From the NCBI GenBank assembly GCA_009792885.1, contig WMCF01000056.1, positions 4,983,209-5,047,208 on the forward strand: a stretch of 64,000 bases of DNA, read 5' to 3'. The position numbers and the translations under genes were made by a program. This DNA is from Eremophila alpestris peregrina. Lineage: Eukaryota > Chordata > Aves > Passeriformes > Alaudidae. A model generated the notes under the pieces. That model searched no databases. It had not been told where the DNA came from and saw nothing but the letters and a program-made list of their open reading frames with translations. This document shows, piece after piece, positions 1 through 13,600 of the stretch. The number at the start of each line of letters is the position of its first letter. Positions within the stretch are counted from its first letter, which is position 1.

Positions 1-108
1 TGGCACAGCCAAACCCTCAGGCTCACCTTGGGGTGCAGTCAGGGACAGCCAGAGCACTGGGCGGGGAACTGGGAACTGCCAGCACCAACACCTCTGCTCA
101 CCTGGCAG

Positions 109-1648
109 GTAAAATGTATTCAAGATGCAATCCGTGCCAAGAAGAAAAAATTCAACTTCCTTGGGGAGACCATCTCACTGATCCCATCGGTTGGGCTGTT
201 CATCACCATGAACCCTGGTTACGCCGGGCGCACGGAGCTGCCTGAGAATCTCAAAGCTCTCTTCAGGTGGGTCGGTGTTACTGCAGCACTCTCCTCTCTG
301 CTGGCACTCATGTGCCACATCCACAGCGTGAGCTAAGCCCAGGGTGTTTGTGTGCACTGGTGGCCCTGGTGTGAGGGGATCCTTGGCACCTTGGCACAGT
401 CCTGTCACTCCCCTGAGGTGGGCCTGAGCTGCGCTGCTCTGCCAGGGGAGAGGATGCTCTGGTGGGTTGCCACCCTCAACTAAAAATCCAATTGAGAGTT
501 GACAAAGAGGTGGTGAAGCACTGGAAGGGGAGGCACAGAGATGCTGTGGGACCCCTGTCCTTGATGACATTCAACCTGCAACTGGTGTGCCCCAGACTGG
601 TGGGACATGAGCCCTGCTCGGAGAAGGGAGACCCCAACAAGTGCAACTGCAGTAACTGACTGTTTACTGCCTTGGAAACTTGGGGGCAAACCCTGGGAGC
701 TGTGGGAAGGTGAGAACATGGTTAGCAGCCCTGACAACTGCAGCTGCTCCTCTCTAGACCCTGCGCTATGGTGGTCCCTGATTTTGAACTGATCTGCGAA
801 ATAATGCTTGTGGCAGAGGGGTTTATTGATGCCAGACTCCTGGCAAGGAAGTTCATCACTCTCTACACACTCTGCAAAGAGCTGCTGTCAAAACAGGTAA
901 TTAACAATATTACACAGTGTTGTCTGTGAGAGGAAAGAGTCAATTTGATCATCAAACCTGACATACTGTAGTGGGATTTGCTGGTGGTGACACATGGAGT
1001 GAGGGTTCTGCACAGCTCAGGTCCATGGCTGGACAAGATCTACTTCTACCTGGTGCATCATACAGCGCCTTAAGGAAGGAATTAAGAAGCCCAAAAGTAG
1101 AATAGCATGGAATTGCAATTGGAATTGGAATTAGGATTAGAATTAGAATTAGTCCAGTTAAGGTGAGGTCGCTCAGATATTATTCAACTCAAGAGAGGTG
1201 ATTTACACTATAAACGTGTCTCCAAGAAGGAAGTCAGATTCCCAGTTACAAACCACCCTCATGACTGACAGGCTTTTTCTGTAAATAAGGTCAGTTTAGG
1301 TCCAGCCCACTGGGTGCCATGTGGATGACCTGGCTGGGGACAGGGTGTTCCTCTGCAATGCTGTTTGAAGCAGTTCTCCCTCACCTAAGTGAAATGGTGA
1401 TTCTCTGCTTCCTGTCACAGGACCACTACGACTGGGGGCTGCGGGCCATCAAGTCTGTGCTGGTGGTGGCAGGCTCCTTGAAGAGGGGAGACCCTGGCTC
1501 TGCAGAGGACCAAGTTCTGATGAGAGCTTTACGAGACTTCAATATCCCCAAGATCGTGACAGATGACTTGCCTGTGTTCTTGGGGCTGATTGGAGATCTG
1601 TTTCCTGCACTGGACGTTCCCAGGAAGAGGGACCTCAACTTTGAGAAG
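109..1648 (+). other. DNAH17: DNAH17 exons 1-3 of window: end of AAA1 and AAA1-AAA2 linker
   Basis: Exons 109-266, 758-896 and 1421-1648 encode residues 1-175 of the visible part. The first holds the AAA1 sensor-I stretch FITMNPGYAGRTELPENLKA, a near-invariant dynein signature. The AAA1 Walker A and B motifs must lie upstream of the window. The arginine at the first junction is split AG|A. The 491-base intron 267-757 shows nothing notable; the intron 897-1420 holds a short degenerate AT-rich repeat. Confidence 0.93.
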
Positions 1649-4600
1649 GTGCAAGCCCAAGCATGGCACCATTGCCAGAGATGTCCCAGTCCTGGCAGGA
1701 TTCAGCGCTTCTGGAGGTCCTTCCAAGGCTGTTGGTGGTCAGTGCCTGTTCTCTCCCCCAGGTCATCCGTGAGTCCGTGCTGGAGCTGAAGCTGCAGGCA
1801 GAGGAGAATTTTGTGCTGAAGGTGGTGCAGCTGGAGGAGCTGCTGCAAGTGCGACACTCCGTCTTCGTCGTCGGCAACGCAGGCTGCGGCAAGTCCCAGG
1901 TAGTGGCCAAACCATCCTGAGGCCATGGGGCCCCTCGGGCCTCGGCCAAGCATATCCCAGGGCCTCCCACAGCTTCTTGGTGAAGGCTGTACAGACCCCA
2001 GCTCTGGCAGAGCAGTGCAGCCATGGCCTCACCAGGCCCTCAGGCACTGTGTGTGCCAGACTGAGCCCGTGCAGCTTTGGGAGCAGGTTTGGGATGCACA
2101 GCTCAGGGGCTGCCCAATGAGCAGAGCAGAGACAGAGAGCAGACAGGAGCACACTCTCATGATTGATCCTGGGTGCTGTGGTGCTGGCAGGATGACAGGA
2201 CAGTGCTGGCTGGCAGGGCCTGGGCTTCCACAATGCCCTGTCCAGGAGCTGGCTCTGCAGAGGGAGGCCCGGTGTTTTCCCAGAAGTCCTGGTGGGAGCA
2301 AGGCTCCCCACTGCAGGCAGAGGCTGTCAAAGGCTGTGGCTGCCCTGGTGGGATCAGCACCTGTGGCTGCACCATCCTCTCTCCACAGGTGCTGAAGTCG
2401 CTCAACAAGACGTACAAAAGGCTGAAGAGGAGGCCAGTCACTGTGGACCTGGACCCCAAGGCTGTGACCTGTGATGAGCTGTTTGGAATCATTCACCCAG
2501 CCACACGGGAATGGAAGGATGGTGAGACACCAGTGCTGTGAGCTCAGTTTATGGGATGTGAGATGGAATGGGAAGACTTTTCTTTGGGGCTCTTTCCTGG
2601 AGTGGGAGGGAGAAGGAATACATTTAATGGGACCACCAATCCCATGTGTCCTCCAGCAAACGGCTGGGTGTGGAGAGGAACAACCCAAGTCTCTCTGTGG
2701 GGCAGGTCTGTTCTCCACAGCAATGCGTGACCTAGCCAACATCACACATGATGGGCCCAAATGGATCATCCTTGATGGAGACATTGATCCAATGTGGATC
2801 GAGTCCTTGAATACAGTCATGGATGACAATAAGGTTGGTGCCATCACACCCCAGGGGCTTTGCTTGCTTGTTATCTCAGGGGGACCAACTCCAGACATCC
2901 CCCACACTGAGCCACTTCCCCCAGGTTCTCACCTTGGCCAGCAACGAGCGCATCCCCCTCACTCCCACTATGAGGCTCATCTTCGAGATCAGCCACCTGC
3001 GCACGGCCACACCAGCCACGGTGTCCCGGGCTGGGATCCTCTACATCAACCCTGCGGACCTGGGCTGGCACCCGTGAGCTGGGCAGGGGTGGATTGGGAT
3101 GGGATGGGATGGGATGGGATGGGATGGGATGGGATGGGATGGGATGGGATGGGATGGGATGGGATGGGATGGGGTGGGATGGGATGGGATACTCTTTCAG
3201 CCCTGCTTGTCTCTCCCATAGCATTGTGACCAGCTGGATTGAGACAAGGACAGTGAAGTCTGAGAAAGCAGCTCTGATGATCCTCTTTGACAAGTACCTG
3301 CCACCATGCCTGGAGAAGCTCAGGTCTGGGTTCAAGACAATCACCCCTGTTCCTGAGGTCACGGCCATACAGATGGTTCTGTCCCTGCTAGAATGTTTCC
3401 TGACACCGAAGAATGTCCCACCAGACTCACCTCGGGAGCAATACGAGCTCTTCTTTGTTTTTGCCTGTATCTGGGCCTTCGGCGGGGCCTTGTTCCAGGA
3501 CCAGGTACAGCCACAGGGCTGCCCAGCACCTGCCATCCCTCTCTGCATCCCATCATGAGCCTGGGGTCTGAGTGTCTCTGTTTTGTCCTTCAGCTGGTGG
3601 ATCACCGCCAGCAGTTCAGCAAGTGGTGGCTGTCAGAATTTAAAACCATCAAGTTTCCTAATCAGGGGACAATTTTTGACTATTACATTCATCCGGAAAA
3701 AAAGACATTCAATCTCTGGGATGAAAAAGTGCCAGAGTTCGAGCTCGACCCCGACGTCCCCTTACAGGTATTTCCCACAATTGCTGTGTTTATATGGTTG
3801 GATTGACTATCACTGCACAGTCTTCTCCTCAGCAATGCAAAGAGCATCATCAGGATTTGGACTGGTAGCACCCATCAAATCTGCCTTCCTATGGTTCTCT
3901 TTACCCCACAGAAGCCTCAAGCAAGGGCTGTGAGTTCCACATCTCCTTTAACTTCAGATTAACCTGCAGCTTCAGAGAGTCTCACAAAGTAGCTGTGACT
4001 ATTGTCTGAATGCAAAATGTCCTTTAGCACTCAATTTGTGTTTCCTACAGTGGCATCTTGGGGGGTTATCTAAGCTGTCAGGGAAAAGGGAGGAGCTGTG
4101 GCTGTGTGGTGGTTTCAGGAACTGTCCATGTTGTTCTGTGTAATAACTTGGTTTTGGTCAGAAAGCCTTTAGAATAACAGAGCACACAAGACGTGTTGCT
4201 TTAGAGAGGGACCAGGTTTGCACAAAGAGAGCACTGTCTGTTGGAGCTGCCAGGAGCTCTGTGCAGGGCTCTGGCACACTGCTCACTGCCCCAACAGAGG
4301 ATCCTGCCCCTGCCAATGCCAGGGCAATGACAGTGCCTCTCCCCAGGCTGCCGTGGTGCACACCACAGAGACCATTCGCCTCCGCTACTTCATGGACCTG
4401 CTGATGGAGAAACAGCGCCCGGTGATGCTGGTGGGGAATGCAGGAACAGGAAAGTCAGTCTTGATGTGGGACAAGCTGGAAGCACTTGGCACAGATGAGT
4501 ATCTGGTGCAGTCTGTGCCCCTCAACTTCTACACAACCTCAGCCATGCTGCAGGGTAAGGCTTGCAGAGCCAACAGCTTGCCCTGCCCTGGGCTGTGCCG

Positions 4601-7600
4601 CAGCATCCTGCAGTGCTGACCCCCCACCCACCTACTCCTCTCACTGCAGTCGTCCTTGAGAAACCCCTGGAGAAGAAATCAGGGAGAATTTTTGGCCCAC
4701 CTGGCACCAGAAGGCTGATCTACTTCATTGATGACATGAACATGCCAGAGGTGGACAAGTATGGCACTGTGGCACCACACACACTTATTCGGCAGCACCT
4801 GGACCATGGGCACTGGTGGGTGCAGGACGGGCACAGCATGACGGGGGGAACCTGTCTCCACCCCCGGGCAAAGTGTCACAGAGCTGGTCCCTGCACAGGT
4901 ATGACAGGAACAAGCTGACCCTGAAGGACATTAGAAATTGCCAGTACGTGGCCTGCATGAACCCCACCGCAGGGTCCTTCACCATCGACTCACGGCTGCA
5001 GGTGTGCAGGACCTGGGGTAGGGCTCTGCCTGGCATACTCACTCTCCAGGCACCAAAGCCCAGAGGGTGGGATGAGGCAGGGGACCCTGCAGTGCCAGCT
5101 GGCTGCATCAGCCCCTTGTGGGGCCAAGTGCCCACACCAATTTCTGCCCCTTTCTGCAGCGCCACTTCTGCGTCCTGGCTGTGTGCTTCCCCAGCAGGGA
5201 GGCTCTGCACACCGTGTATGGTACCATCCTGCAACAGCACCTGGCCCGGCAGAACATGCCCATGCCTCTCCAGAAGATGCAGCCCAAGCTGGTTGCAGCA
5301 GCGCTGGGTGAGCCTTTGCCACACTGGGGTGGGACAAGCCCCTGGGGGATGCAGGCCCAGGGGTCTCCGGGGACCTGGAGCCTGCTCACCCCCTGTCCTG
5401 CCAACAGCCCTGCACCAGAAGGTTGCCTCCAATTTCCTGCCAACAGCCATCAAGTTCCACTACATCTTCAACCTGCGGGACCTCTCCAACATATTCCAGG
5501 TAGTGGAAGAGCTGTTTCTTCTAAAGTATTCTTCTGTTTCCTCATCCCACATCCTTGCAGCATACCATGTCCCTGAAAAGGGCCTTAGCCTCTTCCCAGA
5601 GCAAACGTCTGCAATCAGCTCTGAATGGCACTTAAAATTACCCTAAGGGCTGTGGGATTTGTTTGTCAGGGGCTGCTCTTCTCCACTCCTGAGTGCCTGA
5701 AAACCCCTGTGGACTTGGTGCGTCTCTGGCTTCACGAGGCAGAGAGGGTGTATGGAGACAAGCTTGTCGATGAAGAGGATCAGTACAGCTTCAAGAAGCT
5801 GCTTTCAGACATCTCCAAAGCCTCCTTTCAAGTAAGCTGTGCTGAAAAGTAGAGTGCTCCAGCCTAGTGGTGCCCCCAGGTGCCCCACAGCTGAGCCCTA
5901 CGGCTGGAATTGCCTCTCCCAGGACCTCAATGAAGAACTGATGTTTGCCAAGCCCAACATCTACTGCCACTTTGCCCAGGGCATGGATGAGTCCAAGTAC
6001 ATGCCAGTAACAAGCTGGGCATCTCTGAGTGACCTGCTCGGGGAAGCCCTGGAAAGCTACAATGAAGTGAATGCAGCAATGAATCTGGTGAGTGCCTGTG
6101 GCGGGCAGCTCTGCCCCAAAAACATGGGGCTGCAGCACTGCACTGTTTGGTTGGGTTGGTGCATTATGGGGCACTCACTGCTCTTCCTGCCCTGATCCAG
6201 AGCACCAAACTTTCCCCTCCTGTTTCTTTCAGGTGCTCTTCGAAGACGCAGTGTCCCACATCTGCAGAATCAGCCGGATCTTGGAGTCTCCTCGGGGCAA
6301 TGCTCTCCTGGTGGGGGTGGGAGGCAGTGGAAAGCAGAGCCTGGCACGGCTGGCATCTCACATCAGCAACCTCAGTGTGTTCCAGATCACCCTGAGGAAA
6401 GGCTATGGCATACCAGACCTGAAGGTAGGAGCAGCTTTGCACCCTGGCTCCGTGCTCCCTGCTTGGAGATGGGTCCTGCACTTGCAGTGATGGTGCCTGG
6501 GGCAGGCTCATGAGTCTCTGCTCTCCTTGTGACACATGAGGATCCACTCACAGGTGACACCCATGAGTCCTGCCCCAAGGGGCCACAGTGCTTCCCCAGC
6601 CAGGCATGGGCAGGAGCTGCTGGTGACAGCAGGGGTGGTGCTGTAGGCAGCCCAGGTGCTGGACCTGTGCCTGAGCAGAGCACCTGGCACCAGCTCCTTC
6701 CCAAAGGCTCCCTTTCAGCCAGGGCTGCTCCAAACTGGTCACTTTGGAGAACACCTGATGAAGGTTGTACTAGGCGGTGACAGTTCCTCTCTGTCCCAGC
6801 TGGACCTTGCTGCCCAGTACATCAAAGCAGCTGTGAAGAACATCCCCGCCGTGTTCCTGATGACAGACTCCCAGGTGGCTGAAGAATCATTCCTGGTTGT
6901 GATCAATGATTTCTTGGCATCTGGGGAAGTGCCAGGCCTCTTTCAGGATAATGACCTGGAAACCATCATTGCATCCATGAGGCCTCAAGTGAAGTCCCTT
7001 GGGTTGGAGGATACAAAGGAAAACTGCTGGAAATTATTTATAGAAAAAGTCAGGCGCCAGTTAAAGGTGGGTGTTTGCTCTCCAGGTTGGTTTGTCTGTG
7101 TCCCTGATTTGCCTTATCCAAAACCTCTTTGCAACAGGCCACAGAACACCGAGGTTTCATCCCAGGATGGTGGGTTTAGGGAAAAGGTGTTTTCAGATAC
7201 TCCCCAGGTGCCTCCAGAGCCAGAGGCACAGGGTGGAACAGCCCTGTACTGACCTCCCTGGGAGCACAGGGGGTCTGTAATTTCCACAGCCACACACCAT
7301 GCCAGGCACACCCAGGGACTCCCACCCAAGCACTGTGCTCAGCTGCTGACTGCAGCCACCAGAGTTCCAGGTGGGTGCATAACCACAGACCACCTGGCGC
7401 ATACTGGGAGTTAATGGGAAGGCAGTAAATCTGAGGTCTGCAGCAGAATCCTTGCAGCCATGTGGAGCCCCCAGAGACACTGCCCCCCCCCCCGCCCCGA
7501 TAGCAGGGACACCCCACTCAGCCACTGCTGCTCTGCCCCAGGTTGTCCTCTGCTTCTCCCCCGTGGGCTCCACCCTGCGTGTGAGGGCCAGGAGGTTCCC

Positions 7601-10600
7601 AGCTGTTGTCAACTGCACAGCCATCGACTGGTTCCACGAGTGGCCAGAGGATGCTCTGGTGTCTGTCAGCAGCAGGTTCCTGGAGGAAACACCAGACATC
7701 GAGGTGAGCTGGGAGCCCAGCACAGCTGCTGTCCTGGGGCATGGGGCAGTGAACTGCACCTCTGCTGCTCTCTCTGTTTAGTGGGGCCAGGGATGAGGGT
7801 CTGGCACCCCCGAGGGCTGGGGACAGCAAGCTGGGAATGGATCTGGGGTAAGTTTACAGGTTCCAGTGTCAGAGCCTGCAGCCCTGTGCTGTGCTGGTGA
7901 GGACAAACCCTCCCTTTCCATTCTGTCTTTAAAATACCCCCACAGGCAACAGCCTGGGGACAGCAACTCCTCCCCACATGGGATGTCAGGGACACAGCTG
8001 GGCATGGGAACCAGCACCAGTGCCTTGACCACCACCAGCATCTCAGCTCTGCATTGTGCTGCTGATGAAAAGGGTCACTTTGGCTGGACACAGAGCCAGC
8101 ATTGCAGGAGGGCTCAGCACAGGCTGAGCTGCAGCATCTCCCTGTCTGTGCTCCCTGTGCAGCCAGACGTCAAGGCCTCCATCAGCCAGTTCATGTCCTT
8201 CGTCCACACAAGCTCAAAGGAGATGTCCAAGACCTACCTGGCCATGGAGAGACGCTATAATTACACCACACCAAAGACCTTCCTGGAGCAGATAAAGCTC
8301 TACCAAAACCTGCTGGCAGATAAAAGGAGCAAACTCTCTGCTAGCATTGACAGGCTGGAGAAGGGGCTGATGAAGCTGCAGAGCACAGCATCACAGGTGC
8401 CCATAGCCTCTCTTGTGCATTGTGCCTGTACTGGGTCTGGCACAGGGGGAGAGACCAGGCACATCCCTGCAGGATGGTCACAGTGTCTGTGAGATCCCCA
8501 AGCCATGCCAAGACACTGCTGCTCCACCAGGCAGGGCTTGGCAGGATCAGCCCTTTGATCTGCTCTGTTTCTTCCCTCATTGAGGTGGATGACCTGAAAG
8601 CCATGCTGGCAGTCCAGGAGATAGAGCTGAAGCAGAAGAATGAGGACACAGACAAACTGATCCACGTGGTGGGTGTTGAGACAGAGAAGGTTAGCAAGGA
8701 GAAAGCCATTGCTGATGAGGAGGAGCTGAAGGTCGAGGCCATCAACAAGGTGCGAAGTGCTCAGCTGGTGTCCATTGTGGGACAGGGCAGCATGAGCTCT
8801 GTGGTTACAGCCACTTACCCTACCCCATGTCCTCCCTCCCCAGATGGTGGCTGAGAAGCAACGAGCCTGTGCAAGCGACCTGGCAGAAGCAGAGGTGGTG
8901 CTCTCCGCTGCCCGCGAGGCCCTGGACACACTCAACAAGGTGGGTGACCTCTCAGAGGGAAGCAGGTGCCCACCTGGTGCTGGCAGCCCTGGCCCAGGGT
9001 GATGATCAGTGGCCCTGTGGTCCCTCCCCAGTACAACCTGACAGAGCTGAAGTCCTTTGGGGCCCCACCACCAGAGGTAGTGAATGTGATGGCAGCTGTG
9101 CTGGTTCTGACGGCTGAAAACGGCAAGATTCCGAAGGACAGGAGCTGGACAGCAGGAAAAGTCAAGATAGGAAAAGCGGACACTTTCCTTGCAAGCTTAA
9201 AAAACTATGATGGGGAAAACATCCCCGAGGCCTGTCTCAAGGCATTTGAGTGAGTCCATGGCTGGTTCCTGCCCCTTCACAGCCCCTGCCACCAGCTGCC
9301 CTGAGCAGGGAGGCCAGGGGTGCCCTCACCCCAGAGCACAGCAGGCTCAGGGACAGGAGTGCGATGCAGGTGTTGATCCTGCTCTCCCACCCTGCCACCC
9401 AGAGACAACCTAAGTCCTGGGAGGGGTGGGACAGGCTGCTGCCAGCTATGTGGCTGTGCCACAGTGTGGTGTGTCCCCCTGTCCCAGGCCATACCGGAAC
9501 GACCCCGGGTTTAACCCAGAGTTCATCAAGTCCAAGTCGACGGCCGCAGCAGGGCTGTGCTCCTGGTGCCTCAACATGGTCCGTTTCTACGAGGTGCACT
9601 GCATAGTGAAGCCCAAGAGAAAGGCAGTGGCCGATGCTGATGCCGAGCTGGCAGAGGCACAGCAGAGGCTGAGTCGCATTAAGAGCAAGATTGTGGTAAG
9701 TATGTGTCCCCACAGCCCCCAGCCACAAGCCCCTCAGTCACCAAATCAGCAAAAGTACTCTGTGAACCCAGAGCCCATCCCAAGCACTGTGCTGGGATGG
9801 AGAAGCTGCAGAGCTCTGGGACCATGGAGCCTCCCATCTGGGCAGGGAGTAAGTCTGGGGCTGTTCTCTTCCAAAGGCCCTGAATGCAAATCTGGCGAAT
9901 CTCACTGCTCAGTTTGAGAAAGCCACAGCAGAGAAGATCAAATGCCAGCAGGAGGCTGATGAAACCAACAAAGTCATCACCTTGGCAAACAGGTACCATG
10001 CAAACAGTGGCTCTGAAGCATCAGGGCAGGCTGCTGCTCTCTGGCATCGCCTGGTGGCCCTGACACCAGGGCCATGGGAGCAGCAGAGCCCTCCAAACCC
10101 TCTTAAATTAAAAAATTCTGAGATTAATCGGGCCAGACATTCATGGGGAGATGTTTGGTGACAATGCCCCAGGTCACCATGGCTGAGTCCCCACCCGGGT
10201 CACAGCACGAGCACCACAGCAGCCACCACCCCTCTAACCCCACAGGCTCGTTGGGGGCCTGGCGTCCGAAAACGTGCGCTGGGCTGAGTCAGTGGAGCAG
10301 CTCAGGGAGCAGGAGAAGACGCTGTGTGGGGATGTGCTGCTGGTCTCTGCCTTCGTGTCCTACATCGGATACTTCACCAAGAAGTACAGGGCTGAGCTTC
10401 TGGAGAAGCACTGGGTGCCCTTCCTCCATGGACTGACGGTGAGAGAGGCCACAGGTTCCATCCCAGAGTGCCTTCCCCATGCCCACCAGCACCAGGGGTT
10501 CCCACACCTCTGCAGCAGGCACCCAACAGCCCCTCCCTGCAGGTGCCCATCCCCATCACCCCAGACCTGGACCCCCTCAGCCTCCTCACGGACTCTGCCG

Positions 10601-13600
10601 ACGTGGCTGCCTGGAACAACCAGGGGCTGCCCAGCGACCGCACTTCCACCGAGAACGCTGCCATCCTCTGCAGCACCCAGCGCTGGCCACTGCTGGTGGA
10701 CGCACAGCTGCAGGGCAGCAAGTGGATCAAGAACAAATTTGGGGAGGACCTGCAGATCGTCCGCCTGGGCCAGCGAAGGTGGGCCAGAGGCTGCGGGGTG
10801 GGCACAGGCTCAGGCTGCACCAGCCCCCCTTTCCCTGCCATTGAAGGGTGCAGATCAGGGCAATCACGTCCCCCCTCAGATTCAGGGCACCCAGCAGGAT
10901 GGTGTACCTGACACCTCTGTGGGGGGCCAGGACTGGCAGAGCACAACAGGGTCCCGGTAGGGCACAGCAGGTGGGAATACTCTGTGAGCCCCCCACAGCA
11001 GCCTAAACACCCCCACAGTGCACAGGTTGCCATACACTCCTCCCCTCTTTGCCCTCAGATACCTGGACATCATTGCCCAGGCGGTAACTGAAGGACAGAC
11101 ACTGCTGATCGAGGACATCGGAGAGACCATAGAGGCAGTGCTGGACCCACTGCTGGGCAGGACTGCCAAGGGCAGGTCAGCACACCACAATGCTCAGGGG
11201 TTCCACCTGCCCCAAGCAGCCACTGCTGCCCCAAAATGCTGGTAGATGAACCTTCACTGTGGGCAGCTTGGGAGCCTGATCTTTCTTTTGCTTTGGCCAC
11301 ATCCCCCACTGTTCTCCAGTATGTCCCATGGAGGACACCTGTACTGAATGTGGCCTTTCTGGCTGTTCTGGTTCTTGGCATCCAGTGCATTTAGTGATGC
11401 AAGAACATGTTCCCAGGGACACCTGCCATATGGCATGATGAGCTGGAACAGGAACTGTGCCCCAGAGACCATGGGGGGCTGTGGCAGGGCAGTCTCCAGC
11501 TCCTGTTCCTCCATCCTTGCCCTGCCAAGTCTGGTTTGGTACTTCTGCCCTTGCTGTGGCTTTTCCCAACCAAAGAAATTTATCCCAAGTGGCCAGGAAC
11601 AGCACACAGGCTGAGGGCATCTGTCCGTGATGAGTTACTGCCCATTGTGTGGGTATTGATTTAATTACCTGAACAGATACATCAGAATTGGAGATAAAGA
11701 AGTAGAATACAACCAGCAGTTCCGCCTGATCCTGCACACGCGATGTTTCAACCCGCACTACAAGCCAGAGGTGCAGGCTCAGTGCACTCTCATCAACTTC
11801 TTGGTGACACGGGAGGGCCTGGAGGACCAGCTGCTGGCGGCTGTGGTAGCCCGGGAGCGGCCGGACCTGGAGGCCCTGAAGGTACAGGAGCTGGAGGGGC
11901 TGGTGGGAGGGGTGGGAGAGGCCGGGGCACTGCAGAGATTTTGGACAGGGAGCATGAGAGCTCCCCTCCGTGTGAGCAGCTCCCACTGCTGGTCGTTGAG
12001 AGCCAAGGAAGCCCCGACCAGACCCTGCAGCTGCAGGTCCCCCTGTTGCCCCTGCAGCCAGCACGGCCTGGGCACGCTCATCACTTCACCCCAGGGGTGA
12101 AGGTGGGACCCAGCAGGGGCCACCTCCACCATCTCCTGGCACCGGCACGTTGGTGGCCGTGTGACAGAGTGGCTGGTGCCAGCACTGTTGTGATCTCTTG
12201 AGCAACACATCCCTCCTGTCACAGGCAAGCCTGACCAAGAGCCAGAATGAGTTCAAGATCAAGCTGAAGGAGCTGGAGGACTCCCTGCTCGCCCGGCTGT
12301 CAGCTGCCGGGGGAGATTTCCTGAGGGACACAGCTCTGGTGGAGAATTTGGAGATAACAAAGCGCACTGCCAAGGAAATTGAGGAAAAAGTAAATGTGCT
12401 CCCTGGAGCCACAGGCAGAGGGACAGCTGGGCTGGGCACCCAGCAGGAGGATGGGCACTGCTTTGGGGTGTGACAGAGTTCTGGTAACACCCACCCCCCT
12501 ACATCTCCAGGTAAAAGAAGCTAAAGTCACTGAAGTACAGATAAACGAGGCGAGAGAGAACTACCGGCCGGCAGCAGAGCGCGCATCCCTGCTGTACTTC
12601 ATCCTGAGTGACCTGTGCAAGATCAACCCCATCTACCAGTTCTCCCTCAAGGTAGATGGGGAGTGAGGAGGGACAGAGATGTCTGTGGGAGGGACAGAGT
12701 TGGGGGAGCACAGAGATTCAATGTTTCAGCTTTCAGCCACATGCTGATGCCTGCTGGGATCTTCCTCAGGCCTTCAACGGGGTCTTTGAGAAAGCCATCC
12801 AACGTGCGATCCCCAGCGAGGACACTCGGCAAAGGGTGATCAACCTGACAGACCAGATCACCTACTCAGTCTATGTGTACACTGCACAGGGCCTCTTTGA
12901 GAGAGACAAACTCATCTTCCTGGCCCAGGTTGCCTTCCAGGTAATCCCTGCAAGTGTCTGGGGCTCCTCCTGTACAACAGGCATTCACGTGGCTTGTTCT
13001 CCTCCTCTGGTGCTGCTGTGGATGCTCAGAGCCTCTTGCTCCTCACACCAGGGCGGTGGGCATTGGGTGGCTGTGATGCTGCATTCCCAACTTTCAGGTC
13101 CTGGCCCTCAAGAAAGAAGTGAACCCAGCAGAGCTGGACTTTCTCCTGCGCTTCCCTTCCAAGGCTGGTGTCACGTCCCCCGTGGACTTCCTGCAGCACC
13201 AGAACTGGGGTGCTGTCAAGGTGGGTCTGTGCAATCACCCACTGTGCCAAGGCAGTGCCAGCACAGCCCCTAGTGCAGTGGGATCACCTGCGGAGGGTCC
13301 CTGAGGATGAGCAGAGCCCAGGAGTGATTTAGTCCTTCTCTGTGGAACCTGAAGGCACTTTCAGAAATGGAAGAGTTCAGCAGCCTGGAGAACGACATTG
13401 AGAACTCAGCAAAGCGATGGAAAAGGTTTGTGGAGATGGAGGCACCTGAGAATGAGGTGTTCCCCATGGACTGGAAAAACAAGTCAGCTCTGCAGAAGCT
13501 GTGTGTGCTGCGGTGCCTGCGCCCTGACAGGATGACCTATGCCATCAGGTATCTGGTGCCCAGCACAGGGCTCTCCTGCAAGAACCCCAGAGTGTCACCA

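Noticed and set aside
4816..4899. Alternative donor GTGCAG at 4820 in DNAH17
   Set aside because: It gives a stop right after the junction; the donor at 4816 restores HWYDRNKLTL.
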